DNA of 64,000 nt from Phoronis australis (Eukaryota; Phoronida; Phoronidae). Location: positions 304,652 through 368,651 of the forward strand of contig NMRA01000094.1 in the NCBI GenBank assembly GCA_002633005.1. Direction: 5' to 3'. A program made the position numbers and the translations under genes. Below the pieces are notes generated by a model. It searched no databases. It was not told the origin of the DNA and worked only from the letters and a program-made list of their open reading frames with translations. Shown here piece by piece: positions 21,601 through 36,600 of the stretch (positions are counted from its first letter, which is position 1; every line of letters starts with the position of its first letter).

Positions 21601-24600
21601 GACCCATCTGAGAAATCAACGACAGTCCTGGCCTTCTCATCAGCAACACATCAGTAAATTTTCATAATGATACTTCGAGCAAAATGGCAGATAGAGAGGC
21701 AGACGCCAGAAAACTGACGCAAAAATGACAAGATGGAGAAAAAACCCTCGAATCCATCCGAAAAAAATAGCATCATCACCTTTGTAGTAAAAACTTATTT
21801 GCCGAATTTCATGAAGATCCACCAAGACACTCCGACGATACAGAGGCTAACGTAAAAAAATAAAATTGCCACTAGAGGGCACAGTGGTATTCGGGTCGGT
21901 CCAAAAATCATTGTCCTCTGTCGTCAGCGTCATAAGAAAACACCCGCCAAATTTCAATAAGATCCTTCAAAGGGTATAGGAGCTACAGTTGTGGATGCCG
22001 GATAACCAGACAGAGATGACGGCAATATGCATCTACATAGCAAGTGCCTGCATAAAAAGTAACTAAAGTCAAATACTGAAATTTGCTTAGTATCGTTTTT
22101 GAATTTATCTGAATTTCAAACAAGCAATTTCTATTGCAAAGAAAGTAGAAATTAAAACCAATTTGATAAAATAAGTACACTTTGCAGTTCTTATGCACTT
22201 AAAGTTTTTCTTTATTTTAGCAATTCAGAAAACAAGACAAATTACACACAAAAAATTGAGTGGTGTTGAATTGAGAACACCTGTATTCCTTTACTGTGTG
22301 CCCCTGTTACCAGACCTGTGTACCACCAAAACTGCATTGGAGTACACTGAACACCAGATTCGCAGATTTTTCAGGAAATTTGCAGACCAAATTTACCCTA
22401 AAATATAGGGAGGGGTTAAATTTTGCGCAGTGGACCTTTCACTAAAAAAACGGGCTCAGAGTTCACAGCTTTTGCTGAATTCTTGCCTCATTAGAACTGG
22501 ACTTCTTTCTCGTTTTCTCGAACTTTTGGTTTCTCTCAGGATTTTTGCCCACTTTGCCAAATAGGGGACTCATTCAAGCCCCCCCCTGGGTACGTGCATG
22601 GGTACTTTTCCTACTTACTTGCCTCTGAAACAGTTTCTAAAATACACATAGTGAATTCACCACCAATTTTCAGAATAATCTAAGTTGTTTAGTTGAGGGA
22701 CAACGCGCTCAGTAAAAGGTCCTGTTAATCAATAGAAAATGTCCTTCTGAACTTAGTTATGATAATACATTGTCTAAAGAACACCTCATTTCTTAACACA
22801 CAAACATATCTGCAAAATGTGTTGATGAATCTGCACTGGACAATGTTTTGCACCAGACGATATTTTCTTAACCATTCACAAAGGTTATAAATAATTATTC
22901 ATTGCAAGTATCTGTGAACACATACCACCGTACTGCATACGAAAAGACCTCGAGGCTCGAGGCTCGACTGGCTCGAGTATTATCGTCAGCTCATTCAACA
23001 TGCTACGAAGTCAGTGCAGTCACCATGTCGCAAAAAAAAACACGCTACACAACTTGCAGCATAAATTCCACGGTCCCTTTAATAAGACATTGTCATTCTT
23101 TGGAATAACGTTCCCTTATTTCAGAAGCTACTTTCTTCATTACTCAGAATATGCAACCACTCATGCTTTGCCATTTTGTCAACAGTACGTATTTAGCTGT
23201 AAATAGCCGGAATTAGACGAAGTAAGCAATCCACAAATCACAGAAGTCATTGCTATATAGGTTACACCCATACCGATAGAAGAGGCCACGCGATTCGCCA
23301 ATTATTAGGTTATTTTGAGAATGAAACGAAGCAAGTTCTCCATGTTTGTAGCTCAACTTTTTGGCTAAAATAATGATTTTACAATATATATGTTTTTTTA
23401 ATTTCTAACTTTAAAATCTTCCTCCTTGTCCGTTTTAACTACAAATCATTGTATTTACTGAGAAACAATGGAATTAATAATCTCTTTTGAATTTGCTGAA
23501 TTTGCGTTGAATTATACTCTTTTGTGGATCCTCCAGGATTAGCCCAATATTCCATATTGCTTTTTTTCTGGTCGTACACGAAAACAGTTGGGATATTGGG
23601 GAGTACTTTAATACAAATTTCAAAACATTACGACAACCAAGAAAATAAAATGATCTGGATATGAAATTATATGGACTCACTTTTCTCTGTAATCATTCTT
23701 ATTCACCTCATATAAGAAGTCTCGAGCCTGATAATGATTCTCAGAATACTCACTTTTCTCTGTAATCATTCTCATTCAGCTCATATAAGAAGTCCTGAGC
23801 CTGAGCATGATGCTCAGAATACTCTGGAAGGACGCCACTTGGCCCAAAGCAGCAGCGAGGCCGCCGTGTCCGTTCTGGCACGTAACGCGTGCTGCGTTTA
23901 CTGGTGTCACGTAGGAAGCCAGCGGTTCCCGAGGCAAAGTCGAGCACACCAGCTATGGGCTTAGTGAATGTGTCAACCACTCCTTTACCGAGGCCAGAGA
24001 AGAATCCCTGTAACAAGGCGCTCAATGTTACTCCATATTAAAGTAAATTTCAGCAGTTTTCAGTGGTTACATTAATCTGGCCTATTATAAATGTCCAACG
24101 ACACATACTTTTATACACAGGCCCAATTGTAAATGTCCAACGACACATACTTTTATACACAGGCCCAATTGTAAATGTCCAACGACACATACTTTTATAC
24201 ACAGGCCCAATTGTAAATGTCCAACGACACATACTTTTATACACAGGCCCAATTGTAAATGTCCAACGACACATACTTTTATACACAGGCCCAATTGTGT
24301 ACCATGCTACATTGCCAACACAAGAATTGAGCTCCACATGAGAGAAACTTAGACCAGCACACTTGATACCACGGGTTGTTGGCACTTGTGGTCCTTGTAG
24401 TTGTCTATTGGCAAAGTATGAAGTTGCACAGAGCAGGATGGGTGTATAATATGAAGTTGCACAGAGCAGGATGGGTGTATAATATGAAGTTGCACAGAGC
24501 AGGATGGGTGTATAATATGAAGTTGCACAGAGCAGGATGGGTGTATAATATGAAGTTGCACAGAGCAGGATGGGTGTATAATATGAAGTTGCACAGAGCA

Positions 24601-27600
24601 GGATGGGTGTATAATATGAAGTTGCACAGAGCAGGATGGGTGTATAATATGAAGTTGCACAGAGCAGGATGGGTGTATAATATGAAGTTGCACAGAGCAG
24701 GATGGGTGTATAATATGAAGTTGCACAGAGCAGGATGGGTGTATAATATGAAGTTGCACAGAGCAGGATGGGTGTATAATATGAAGTTGCACAGAGCAGG
24801 ATGGGTGTATAATATGAAGTTGCACAGAGCAGGATGGGTGTATAATATGAAGTTGCTCAGAGCAGGATGGGTGTATAATATGAAGTTGCACAGAGCAGGA
24901 TGGGTGTATAATATGAAGTTGCTCAGAGCAGGATGGGCGTACAATGTCAATTGTCCTCAACATACTCTTCCTAAACAATTTATGATAAAATGAGGAAGTG
25001 AATGTAACCACAAATTTTAAACAAGAAAAACAAAAACAATTTTTGGCAATCTTCTAAGACTTATTATTAACTGTCAACGCCCCTTAAGACAAGAAATTTG
25101 AAAACATGTACAAACTAAGATACTTCTTTTCAATAGTACTGATGGTATCCTTTACTATCTAACTGTTCCACATGTGACATTGCCCTACCTCAGCACCCCT
25201 TCTAGTGACCCCTTCGTACGTCTGCTGAACGATGCTCGTCATACCACCTACAAAGCCATGTTTCAAACCCTTGAACCCAGCCACCATGTAGTCAGCACTT
25301 GACTGGCCGTGAGTGCGAATCAGGTCACGTTCTCGGGCATGCCTCTCATCAAGGATCACACCAGCAACACCATCAGCAATGCCACCTGTCATCTAATAAT
25401 ACAGTGACGATATACAATAAGAACATAATGACCGCTTAATAGTCAACAAGTGAAGTGGAATTCAAAATTATAGTTACTTAAGTCAGAGCTGCTACTAATA
25501 GATGGCATTTAAATCAATGATAAACTGACTGAAGTAACACTCACTCATTAATTTTCAATTGACAGAACAAGTCTTTGAACAACAAGACAAGACAAACAAA
25601 CATTGTGATTCTAAGTAAGATCACAGACCATTGAATACATTTACTACACCACTGAATTGACTGGGAATAATGCAAAATGCCCAATAAAGTAATAACAATT
25701 AACAGCAGCAGCAGCAGCCGCAGCAATAACAGTAATAATATCAATAGTAGAAACAGTAATAGTAATAGTAGTAACAGTAATAGTAATAGCTGTAATAGTA
25801 ATAGTAATACCTTTGCAGCAGAGTTAGAAACTCCATGAGTAACATTTTTCAGCAATCCTCCAACATTTCCATCTTTGATCAACTCAGAGATTCCTTCGGT
25901 GACATCATTAAACAGACCCAGAGGGCTGCCCAGAAAGTCAACAGAGCCAAGAATTTTGGCCGCCTGGCTCTTGAGTTCTTCTTTGTAGTGCAATAGAATC
26001 TGGTCCAGCAGAAAAGCACTGGTTTCAAATGGGTGCAGTTGAACGAATGGGTCTGTGAGAAATAGATCATAAATTATCCAATCAGTACCTGGCATGAATT
26101 CTATGACTTCTTTTCATCCCAATTAGTACTTTAACTGGAGTTTCCTAGTAAATGGGATATTCTTGTAAGACGTTCTAGTTCTATAAATTACTACTAACAG
26201 TATATGTCAGTCATATTTTTGCCACTTGTGAAGTACTACTTACCACATAGACATATAGATTTGGGTCACGGCTAACATTTGAACAACAGGATTTAACTGC
26301 ACTATAAAACTCTCACTTTTTCGCTTAATAACCTTGATTAGTTGACGATAATTTCAGATTGTAAACAACGCACCTAGTTCTACTTTGGTGTCTTCAAATG
26401 AGATGAGTCGCACACCAAGTTGTCGTTTAATCTCCTCAAGGTCAGCTGGAAGATGAGGGGACTTCAGTACACTCAAAGTAATCCGACTTGTATTGATTTT
26501 AATGGCACCGAAGTAGTAACGTGTTGCTTGGACAGATGTAGCTGCTGTCACAGCCCTATGAATGAGAAACATGCTCAGGTTAATACAGTGTGTACAAGCC
26601 AGATGTTTGAAACTAGTGGTATTCAACAAATTACTCAGCAATGGCTAAGTAACTGCTCAGTAATAGCTATGGGGCTCTAATCTGTAGTGGCAATGTGGGT
26701 CTACTCCATAGTGGCTATGTGGCTCTACTCCATAGTGGCTATGTGGCTTTGCTCTATAGCGGCTGTGTGGCTCTGCTCCATTGTGGCTAAGTGGCTCTGT
26801 TTGGCAGTGGCTATGTGACTGTGCTTGATAGTGAAGTTCTGCTCAGTGGAACGTATGTGGCTCCGTTCACTAATGGCTATATGGCTCTGGTCGGTAGTGG
26901 CCAAATGGTTATGCTCAGTATTGGCTATATTGCTTTGCTCCATAGGGCCTTTGAGGTTTGGCTCAGTAGTAGCTATGTGTCTCAGTATCGGAGTTCCTAT
27001 CCAGGGCTTCAACCCCTGCCTGCATCAGTCATGTAATAGTGTTTGTGAGCATTGTTTCAACTCGTCAGCTCAAAAAGAGTGCTAGTCACTATAGCTGGGA
27101 GTCACCTGTGATGAATTAAGGTCCTGAAACTGGGCAAGTTCTCCACTTAGATGAGCTTTAGAATTAATAATCAGCCAAATAAGCCTAATGTTTTGATGTG
27201 AGCACTTGTTTTTTGCTGGTTATTTTGTGCACTGAGTAAGGTCTCAAAAATGACCAACTGTTCCTTGTTACCCATTGTCAACCTCAGATATTACTTTTCA
27301 ACATTGTAAGAAGTAACTTACAGCAATTATGTCCCTTAACTCAACACTTACATTTTCAACAGGAGCTGGGATAAAACTACTTTAACTTTTTACCACATTC
27401 CGCCTATAGTTCATTACCTCTGCGACTCGTACTCTATTCCATACAAGTTCTCAATCTCTGCTTCATCCTCGTTCACACCAACAAATTGTACCAACTTCCA
27501 TAATAGCTTCTCCTCAATCACCAGTGTCAACTTCCTCACATTAATTTGGAGAACCTAAAAGTGTAATTAAGTGTGGACCTGTTACTACTAGACCATAACC

Positions 27601-30600
27601 AGCTGACAGGTGAGACACAGAGCTCACTGATTATAAACTGTAATTACATCAGTGCAAGGAGTGGTAAGCAGGTTTGCTATTTTTAGTTACAAGTAAATGC
27701 AACATCAAGGTTACTCAAGGTTACTCGATGTTCAAGGCCACATCTCTTTTGTATATTTTTAAAAAATGAATTGGCGTCTCAACATTTATGTACCATAACC
27801 ACAATGAAAAGTTGGCAGACTACGACATTCCCAGTAACACTGTGACACCTAGTAAGACCGCGTCACCTTGCAAGACTGTGTCACCCTAGTAAGATGGCGT
27901 CACCTAGTAACACTGTGTCACCTAGTAACACTGTGTCACCTAGTAAGACCGCGTCACCTAGTAGGACTGCGTCACCTAGTAAGACCACGTCACCTAGTAA
28001 CACTGTGTCACCTAGTAAGACCGCGTCACTTAATAACACTGTGTCACCTAGCAACACTGCATCACCCAGTAAGACCGCGTCACCCAGTAAGACCGTGCCA
28101 CCCAGTAAGACCGCGTCACCCAGTAAAACCGCGCCACCAAGTAAAACTGTGAAACCCCGTAAGACCGTGTCACCTAGTAAGACCGCATCACCTAGTAACA
28201 CCACAGCACCTGGTAACACAGCTAAAGTATGTCGACAAATAACTAAGGTTACAAGAAAGTTCATGTTGGTTTCCCAGTTTACACTAGAGTACCTCTACTA
28301 CAGGATTTAACTTAGTGGGAAAATGCCTTCAACTTTGATGCAATTTGGAGGGAAACTTACTACATGATAACACATCATAAAACTTAATGGGTTATTATAA
28401 GTGACAATCTGGAATACATTTCTGGGCTCATCCATGGTCGTTAAAAAGCTGCAAGATTTTGTCATTAAGATCTGTTAGTAACAACTAATTTTTTTCTCAA
28501 ACTTTTTATTCAATATAATATGTACGGTACAGATCACACAACACAATAACTTTTTTGTTTAGACAAGGATCAGTTAAGGTCAACTTACAGTGTTGATATG
28601 AACAAATTGAAGGTAATTTAACATTAAAACAAGTAGAGGCTATCATTCATTCATAATAAACAAACAGTGACCAAGAAAGTTAATGTGATAGGCAACGTTA
28701 CATAAATAATCTAAACCCCTATTCAGACTACTGTTGCTAATCAAGTCTCACCTTGAAAATACTAGCGTTGACTGCCTTACTGGGCACTTTGTGTCCCATG
28801 AAGCTCAAGGCTGGCTCAGTGGTGTGAGTTTTGGAGGGAGTAACATATAACACATCACAACGACTGGTGCCTAGCAACTGGTTGTCAACCTAAGAATGGC
28901 AATGATCAAGTTAAATTAAGTTGTACACCTGTCAATGACCATTAATGCGTGGACTTTGGGAAAATGATCCAATTAGATGCTTCACACATGAGTGGCTTAT
29001 TTTGTAAGTTAAGGTTGACGCACTTTGCTTGGTTGAAAATGAAAGAGGATTGAATTCAACACACAGCAAAAAATTATACAATAGAAACACTACTCGTCCA
29101 ATTAATAAGTACAACTCACCAGTAAATTACCAAATCAACATTGGATGCTCGTCTGTAGACCGATACATTAACAGGGCTGCTAACCCATTAAGGACATAAC
29201 TGTGACCTTCATGTTGAAAATACATATTTGGCAAGTGAAAACTTGTACGATTTCCAACATTTTCAGAAAGTTTAAATTTTAATCGCAAGATAGATTGATA
29301 TACACCAAAACAATTTTCAATTTGAAATCGTGTTTAACTATTAATATAGCAGCATTACTAATAATAACTCAGCTTGTCACATCAATATTTTTCTGCTTTT
29401 GTTGTCTGCATGATTAATTTCTTCCCACACTACCACGGCTGCACAAATGCCAGTATCTCAAAATTCCTCATCCATAACAATGTTGAAGGCGTCAAGGTTC
29501 TCAGTGTTGAAGACAGCCTGATTAAACACAGTCAATTCCATTTCTGTTTTCTAAATGTTATCAAATTCATTGGCAAACTCGTCTCCCAAAATTTTATTCT
29601 CGACATCTTAACACTATTCCACAACACACGAAATCCATCAATGCAAAACCCAGTAAGCTCATATTTCACTGCCCAGTTCTTCACAAAAAGCTGAAATTGA
29701 CCAATCACAAAATGGAAGTTTCGTATGCATTCTACACTCATTGGTACGCCTTACTGGTCGAATCTTGCATTCCCAACAATTTCCGTAACTTTCTGATACT
29801 TCCTGCCTCAATCTTCACCATGGCACTTTGAAACACAGATGATTTTAAAGATAATAACTTTTTTGAAGAGAAATAAAAATGCTCAAAATCCATAACATTT
29901 GAAAATCCGTATAAACTGATTTTTAGGCCCTAAAAGTGCATAAAATGGATAAATGTGTAACAGATGGCAGCACTGTCTCAGGTAGTCATTACACACCAAT
30001 ATAGCGTGAACTCACCTGTAAATTGCTGATGTACCCCTCTAACATCTGATTGTCCTCACTAGATTGATACTCCAAGTTGATATTACTCAACAGTACATAC
30101 GCCAGCTCCTCTGGGACTCTGTTCACAAGTGACAAACCAACACCTCCAGCCAGTCGCATTATTACCTGCAGTAGGCAAACATGACCAAATGACAGTCATG
30201 CAGCAACTAGCAATCAATAACACAGTCATATGAGGTAACAGTCAATTTTACTATCGCATAATCAAATGTGTGTCCAGCATAATAAATAATTTACCTTTCT
30301 TTTGTCCCACACAATAATCAATTGACTAGCCAGCTAATTATAATGCTTTAGTTTCTAAAACAGGATACTCAACTTTTCTGCTAGTAATTTCTGGGCCATT
30401 AAATGTTGGACCAAAGCTGCCGGGATGAAAGTTGAGTCAGGTGTTAGAGTTCTGGACATAATTAAAGTTTTACATCTTCCGTTACTTACAAAGCGCAGAC
30501 AACTGACTAAAAGAAAACACTAACCTTGAAATTAGTGTTTACATGCGACTTATAGATCTGACCATGTTTAGATTCATCTCTCGTCTTTTTACTCTCTTCA

Positions 30601-33600
30601 GCTGTATAACAACCTTTAGCAAGCGGGGGCTTTGAAAGACGTTGGACAAATTGCTACAAAGTTAATACAGTCATTATTTTAATATTATTATCATTATTAT
30701 TAATTGTAATATTCTAAAGTAAAGTTATAAACAATCAAATTTGCAAAGAAAGTAAATTTTACAATAATTACATGTGACTAACAGCAAAATGAGTACAAGT
30801 ATCCATATTGATACATATTGATACATATCGATACATATTGATACATCTGACAATAAATCACAGTCATGCAAAAAAACTGGGATGTTTCATAGGTACAATA
30901 GTCTTGTGGAAACGCATGATCATGACAGACAGCGAGATATCACCATGCACTATATACACAACTAGTGATCACACTAGCGTTATTTGCAAGTCTTGTATTT
31001 AGTACATAACACAGCCCTGGCATAAGCTATGTATTCCCATGAGTTAAAAGGATGCAATTAAACCATACCCTCTGTTTAATGTCCGCTATTTGCAACACGC
31101 GGGTCGGACCATCAGGAACAACCTTGACTGACAGCAGTCCTGATCCGGGCCTGTATCGAGAGCGACCAACACACATCTCAGGGGGTATTTCCATGGTCAT
31201 GTCTTTAGCCTGCTGATAAGCCAGCACTGCATGGCTGCCATCTTGTAGACCCCCTAAGGCTTGAACGTAGAATCCCTGAAGACTACAGCTTAACCGTCCA
31301 TCCTGGGTGGAAGACAAGAGGGCAAAGTTTATGATCATAAAATATTTGAAATAGAATCAAAATCAACACCATAATGAAATAAAAGAGCAGTCATGCAGTC
31401 GTTGTTTGTAGTGGAGTGGGTGATGTTGTCATAGTTTGCTAAATAAGAGTTGGATAAAATGGTATATAGAGAAACAATAAAAGCTAAAGTAGAATGGTTC
31501 TGGCAAAGTTGCTATTACCATTAAGTTGAATATTATAACGTGTTTTGTCAGTTTTTGCAATTCATAAAAACATGTGACATAAAATAAAAGAGGAAATACC
31601 GCATACCGTATTCACCCTAATAAGTGCCCATGCCCCTAAAAGCGTTTTCAGACTTTGCTAAAATAAGCGCCCAGTCCATGAACACAGTTCTAAAATTCTA
31701 CAGCAACGTCTTCAATTGATCAATAAGATCCGACAGTCCTGAAAAAATCATTGTGCACGGAATTTGTAGACCACGAGCCTCGCCGCTATGTCGGTATTTA
31801 ACCATGACTACACACTTCAAACTTCCGCCCTGCTTCAAAAAGAACACAAAAGTTTTGCTGATCTTGCGAGGTACCTTTCCTATTATGGTCTGGCCTTACA
31901 GAACAGACGCAGCGTACTTGTATTGTGTCTGGCCTTACAGAACAGACGCAGCATACTTGTATTGTGTCTGGCCTTACAGAACAGACGCAGCGTACTTGTA
32001 TTGTGTCTGGCCTTACAGAACAGACGCAGCGTACTTGTATTGTGTCTGGCCTTACAGAACAGACGCAGCCTACTTGTATTGTGTCTGTCCCATACAGATC
32101 TTCTCCCTCAACAGGAATCCAAATTTCTTAGCACATCGGAGCGTAATAAAAACTAATTGACCTTTGTTAAAAGCACGTGGCCTGGAAGCCCGTGCTACAT
32201 ACAAAAGTATCTGTTATCAAAGATTAGTCTTCAGGAACTATCTATTCATGAAATGGGTACCATAGCATCGGCAAGAAATAAATACTGTCGGGGCACTATT
32301 TCCGAAAGTTTTTAATATCGTAAAACCATTTGCGTTATTTTTTAATAGGATGAATTAATCGTAATTGGTGTTTTTAAATTCAAAATGACCCACCGATGGT
32401 GAACACTTCTGCACCCTAAAACCCCCCCGAATCTCCCGAAAAATAACTGTTAGTCAAAAACTGTCATGCATAAAGTCACCCTGCGACTCAATATCGGCCT
32501 TACAGAGACAATTCTCGAACGTCTTTTAGCAGATGAGATCAACAAGTGCTAAATAAACCACGTTCTGTTTTACTGCTTGTTTTAATTTCTTTGGTTGTAC
32601 ACCTAGATTGTTACATCGCGTTTAGTCTGGCAAATGAACTCTGATGACAACATGTCCGTGTGTTCGTCGTGTTGTAGGGTAAGACCTAGCGAAGATTTCG
32701 ACTGAATGAGCAGTTAATCCTGACTCCACAGGAACTTAAAAATCTTAGGAGTGCTATTTTGAAAACTTAAGGAGGACTTCAGGTAATTTGTTGAGCTGAA
32801 ACTATATTTTTTACTCAAGAATTCAAGTTGACCTATTGGCAATCGCGAGGCAGTGACACATCAGTCTGCAAGTTTTGGCACTGGGATGCTTGTAATTTAA
32901 CAACAAAGTTTAATAGCAATGCACTGCAGTTTTGTAGAAACTCTGCCATAGGTTACAGATGAGTCACAGAGCGTAAATTTCATGAATTCTAGCTTACCAT
33001 TTCACCTGTTTCTGAGACCAAGTTTCAATCACATTTTTCTAAGCGTCCTGGCCGCTTATTAGGGCAAATACAGTATTCCAAAAGCCTAAACTGGTTTGAT
33101 TGTCCATCTTATTAATAGTTGAACTCTTAAAACTAATGACTCTAGAACACTATCACTAACACTCTGGTGAACAACACACTAACAACAGGCACCAGACATT
33201 GATGACAAGAGACACAAACCTCAGTGAAATGCCATGTCTGTATCGATTTCCGCCTTTCATCTGGTTTCCTGAGGATTAGCCTGGATGGCTTACTGGGCTG
33301 TAGAGCAAGGTCAGCGATGTCCAGCACAAGAGTGGACGCATCCATCTGTGCAGGCTTACGCAGGTCACGGGGTACAGACGACCCCTCGTGTTGTAGCATA
33401 CCCCCGCTGGTCATCCTCCACAGCTGGGAACGTTTACCTGGCTCCTGTAATGAATGACGATAATAAATTTGTCTACTGATTATAACTTGTAAGTTTGGCA
33501 GTATTGCACTTCGGAAACAATAGACGTACAAATTTGATAAATTGTAAATTTCTCCACAAAAAGTATAAAACGTTTCTGTAGTCACTGTACAATTTTCATG

Positions 33601-36600
33601 ACATAAAACATTGCACTATATTGGTAAACGTTGCTCTATATTGGTTAATGTTGCTCTGTGTTCATTTGGTAAACATTGCTCTATATTTGGTAAACGTTGT
33701 TCTATATCAGTAAACGTTGCTCTATTTGGTAAACATTGCATCAACAGCCTGATGACTATTCACTAAACTAGTATGCAACTCTCTTAGCCAAGAAATTAAA
33801 TGGTCCGATTCAATTAATTCATTCAAATTTAATATTAAAAAGTGGCTGTAATTTATTAACCATTCTATTCTTACACCATACGTGTCTTAATTATATCATT
33901 TTTCATTACGTTACTGTAAATACTCTCACTATTTCAGTGGCGGATTTAGGATACCATGAGGGGGCTCAATATTTTATCTCGGGGCAATCGCGCAAAGCAC
34001 GATTGCATACGCGCACCCAGCCTAAAATGTAGGGGTGCTCAAATTTCTGGGAATGTGGACCCTTTACTAAATTATACGAGCCGAGGACTAAAAAAACTTA
34101 TCAAAGAAATAAGCTTGTTGGAAAGAAGTCTAAACCTTGACAGGGAACTACTGGAACAAAAAAATAATTTACTTGCCGAGCTAAGGCAAAATAAGTTAAG
34201 AGGTCTTATGACTAGGTCGAGAGCAAGATGGATTGAAGAAGGTGAAAAGCCTTCCAAATATTTTCTTCACTTGGAAAANTCACGGGGTACAGACGACCCC
34301 TCGTGTTGTAGCATACCCCCGCTGGTCATCCTCCACAGCTGGGAACGTTTACCTGGCTCCTGTAATGAATGACGATAATAAATTTGTCTACTGATTGTAA
34401 CTTGTAAGTTTGGCAGTATTGCACTTCGGAAACAATAGACGTACAAATTTTATAAATAGTAAATTTCTCCACAAAAAGTATAAAACGTTTCTGTTGTCAC
34501 TGTACAATTTTCATGACATAAAACATTGCACTATATTGGTAAACGTTGCTCTATATTGGTTAATGTTGCTCTGTGTTCATTTGGTAAACATTGCTCTATA
34601 TTTGGTAAACGTTGTTCTATATTAGTAAACGTTGCTCTATTTGGTAAACATTGCATCAACGGCCTGATGACTATTCACTAAACTAGTATGCAACTCTCTT
34701 AGCCAAGAAATTAAATGGTCCGATTCAATTAATTCATTCAAATTTAATATTAAAAAGTGGCTGTAATTTACTTATTAACCATTCTATTCTTACACCATAC
34801 GTGTCCTAATTATATCATTTTTCGTTACCTTACTGTAAATACTCTCACTATTTCATTGGCGGATTTAGGATACCATGAGGGGGGCTCAATATTTTATCTC
34901 GGGCAATCGCGCAAAGCACGATTGCATGCGCGCACCCAGCCTAAAATGTAGGGGTGCTCAAATTTCTGGGAATGTGGACCCTTTACTAAAATATACGAGA
35001 CGAGGACTAAAAAAACGTGAGAACGCTTATCTCAGCCGTATGTCCATAACCAGGGTTAATGAACTCAATATTTCCTCACGCTCTTTCTGTTTCATTATTT
35101 TTTTTGGCGGCAGCCAAGGGGGGAGGGGGAAGGCCAGGCCCCTGTCCCCCCTAAATCCGCCTATGTATTTAGTATCATCTCTTTATTTATTTCGTCTCTT
35201 CTAGTTAACTTTTCACCATCCTTCATCATTTGTTTATTATCTAAATTCTCAACCAGTTTAATTGTTTCTTTGTTACATGTATTTAATAAATGTTTTACTA
35301 CTAGTATTATAATAATGTTTTATATTTTGTTCTTGAGAGCCTTCTTAGAAAGCAGTCATTACAATTGCAAAGCTGGAAATTGACTTATACACATCCCAGC
35401 CATGCAACACTCCGTCAGATTAATAAACGAATTTGTCAAAAAGCTATCAAAAACTAATTACGGTTATCTAAGGTTCAAATGGCAATAATGATCGCTCACA
35501 ATATACCTCTGCATGCCCATCATATACATCTGCCTCAAGACTATTTGACAATGTTTAATGGAATGAAATTACATGAATTTTGTAAATCCAAAAACGAAAT
35601 ATCAAAAACAGATGAATAACAAACGGGGTGCTACGGTATAGTCAAATCTTTCAAATAATCAATATATGGCAGTGCATTACCACCATATATCTTTAAGCCA
35701 AGTTTCATCAAATATCCATTTACACAGTTAATGGAAAATATAGTCAGAAATTAAAATGAATAGCAGGAGATGAGTTGCTAGGGTAGACCAGGGGCGGATC
35801 CAGGATTTTGAGTTAGGAGGGGCCAGGGTAGAGTATTAGCCAGGATTTTGTCTGTCAGACATTTGCAGACCCCCGAACTGCCAAATGGAATCCGGGATAA
35901 TTTTAGGGGGGGCTATGGCCCTCTTGGTCCCCCTCTAAATCCACCACTGCAGTCAAATCCATCTAAAAATCAACTGTATCAAGCATATTCCCTCCACATA
36001 CTACAAGTCAAGTTTCATCCAAACTTTTCAAGCAAAGAAGTCAATACTTGGCAGATAAGGATTTTTTTGTTGAAAATTAAAATGACCAACAGGGGATGCC
36101 ACTATGGTCAAATCCGCAGTCATACCCGTCCCCGCCCTACCCACTAATATTTCACTCACCCAGCCGTGCCCATCCGTCCCTCCACCCACTAATATTTCAC
36201 TCACCCAGCCGTGCCCATCCGTCCCTCCACCCGCTAACATTTCAAAAGCCCAGTTGTGCTTCTCCCTCCCTGCACCCACTCATTCAAATATCTCTCACCC
36301 AACCGTGCACCTTCCTTGTCCCACCCACTCATATTTCACTCACCCAGTCATGCCTTTAAATGTCTGACCTACCTTCCTCTTCAACATCACGTAGTTGTCC
36401 GGAGTGACCACATCCAGCACCAGTTCCTTGAACTCTTGACCATTGTGTTGTGGTGACCAGGAGCTGGCTGTCATCACACCATCGCTGAAAGTACACACCA
36501 TCAACATGTTGACACTCAACTTACAAAGTCATCATGCAATACAAGTACACACCATCAACATGTTGACACTCAACTTACAAAGTCATCATGCAATACAAGT

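Noticed and set aside
24376-24993. A 205-codon + strand frame of MKLHRAGWVYN repeats and matching - strand frames
   Set aside because: Produced by a 33-bp minisatellite; open on both strands, inside a VPS13D intron, no splice context.
27838-28215. CRISPR-like array
   Set aside because: No unique spacers between identical repeats; this is a contiguous minisatellite in an animal genome. The same holds for the other arrays.
27868-28310. Thr-Ser-Pro-Ser repeat protein
   Set aside because: 18-bp degenerate array between VPS13D exons 21 and 22; no donor or acceptor joins it in frame.
28361-28448. A candidate VPS13D exon (- strand, FLTTMDEPRNVFQIVTYNNP) with good GT-AG borders
   Set aside because: Phase 1 entry does not fit exon 21, which ends in phase 0, and exons 21 and 22 join directly in frame with the expected conserved sequence. 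Probably chance or a rare pseudo-exon.
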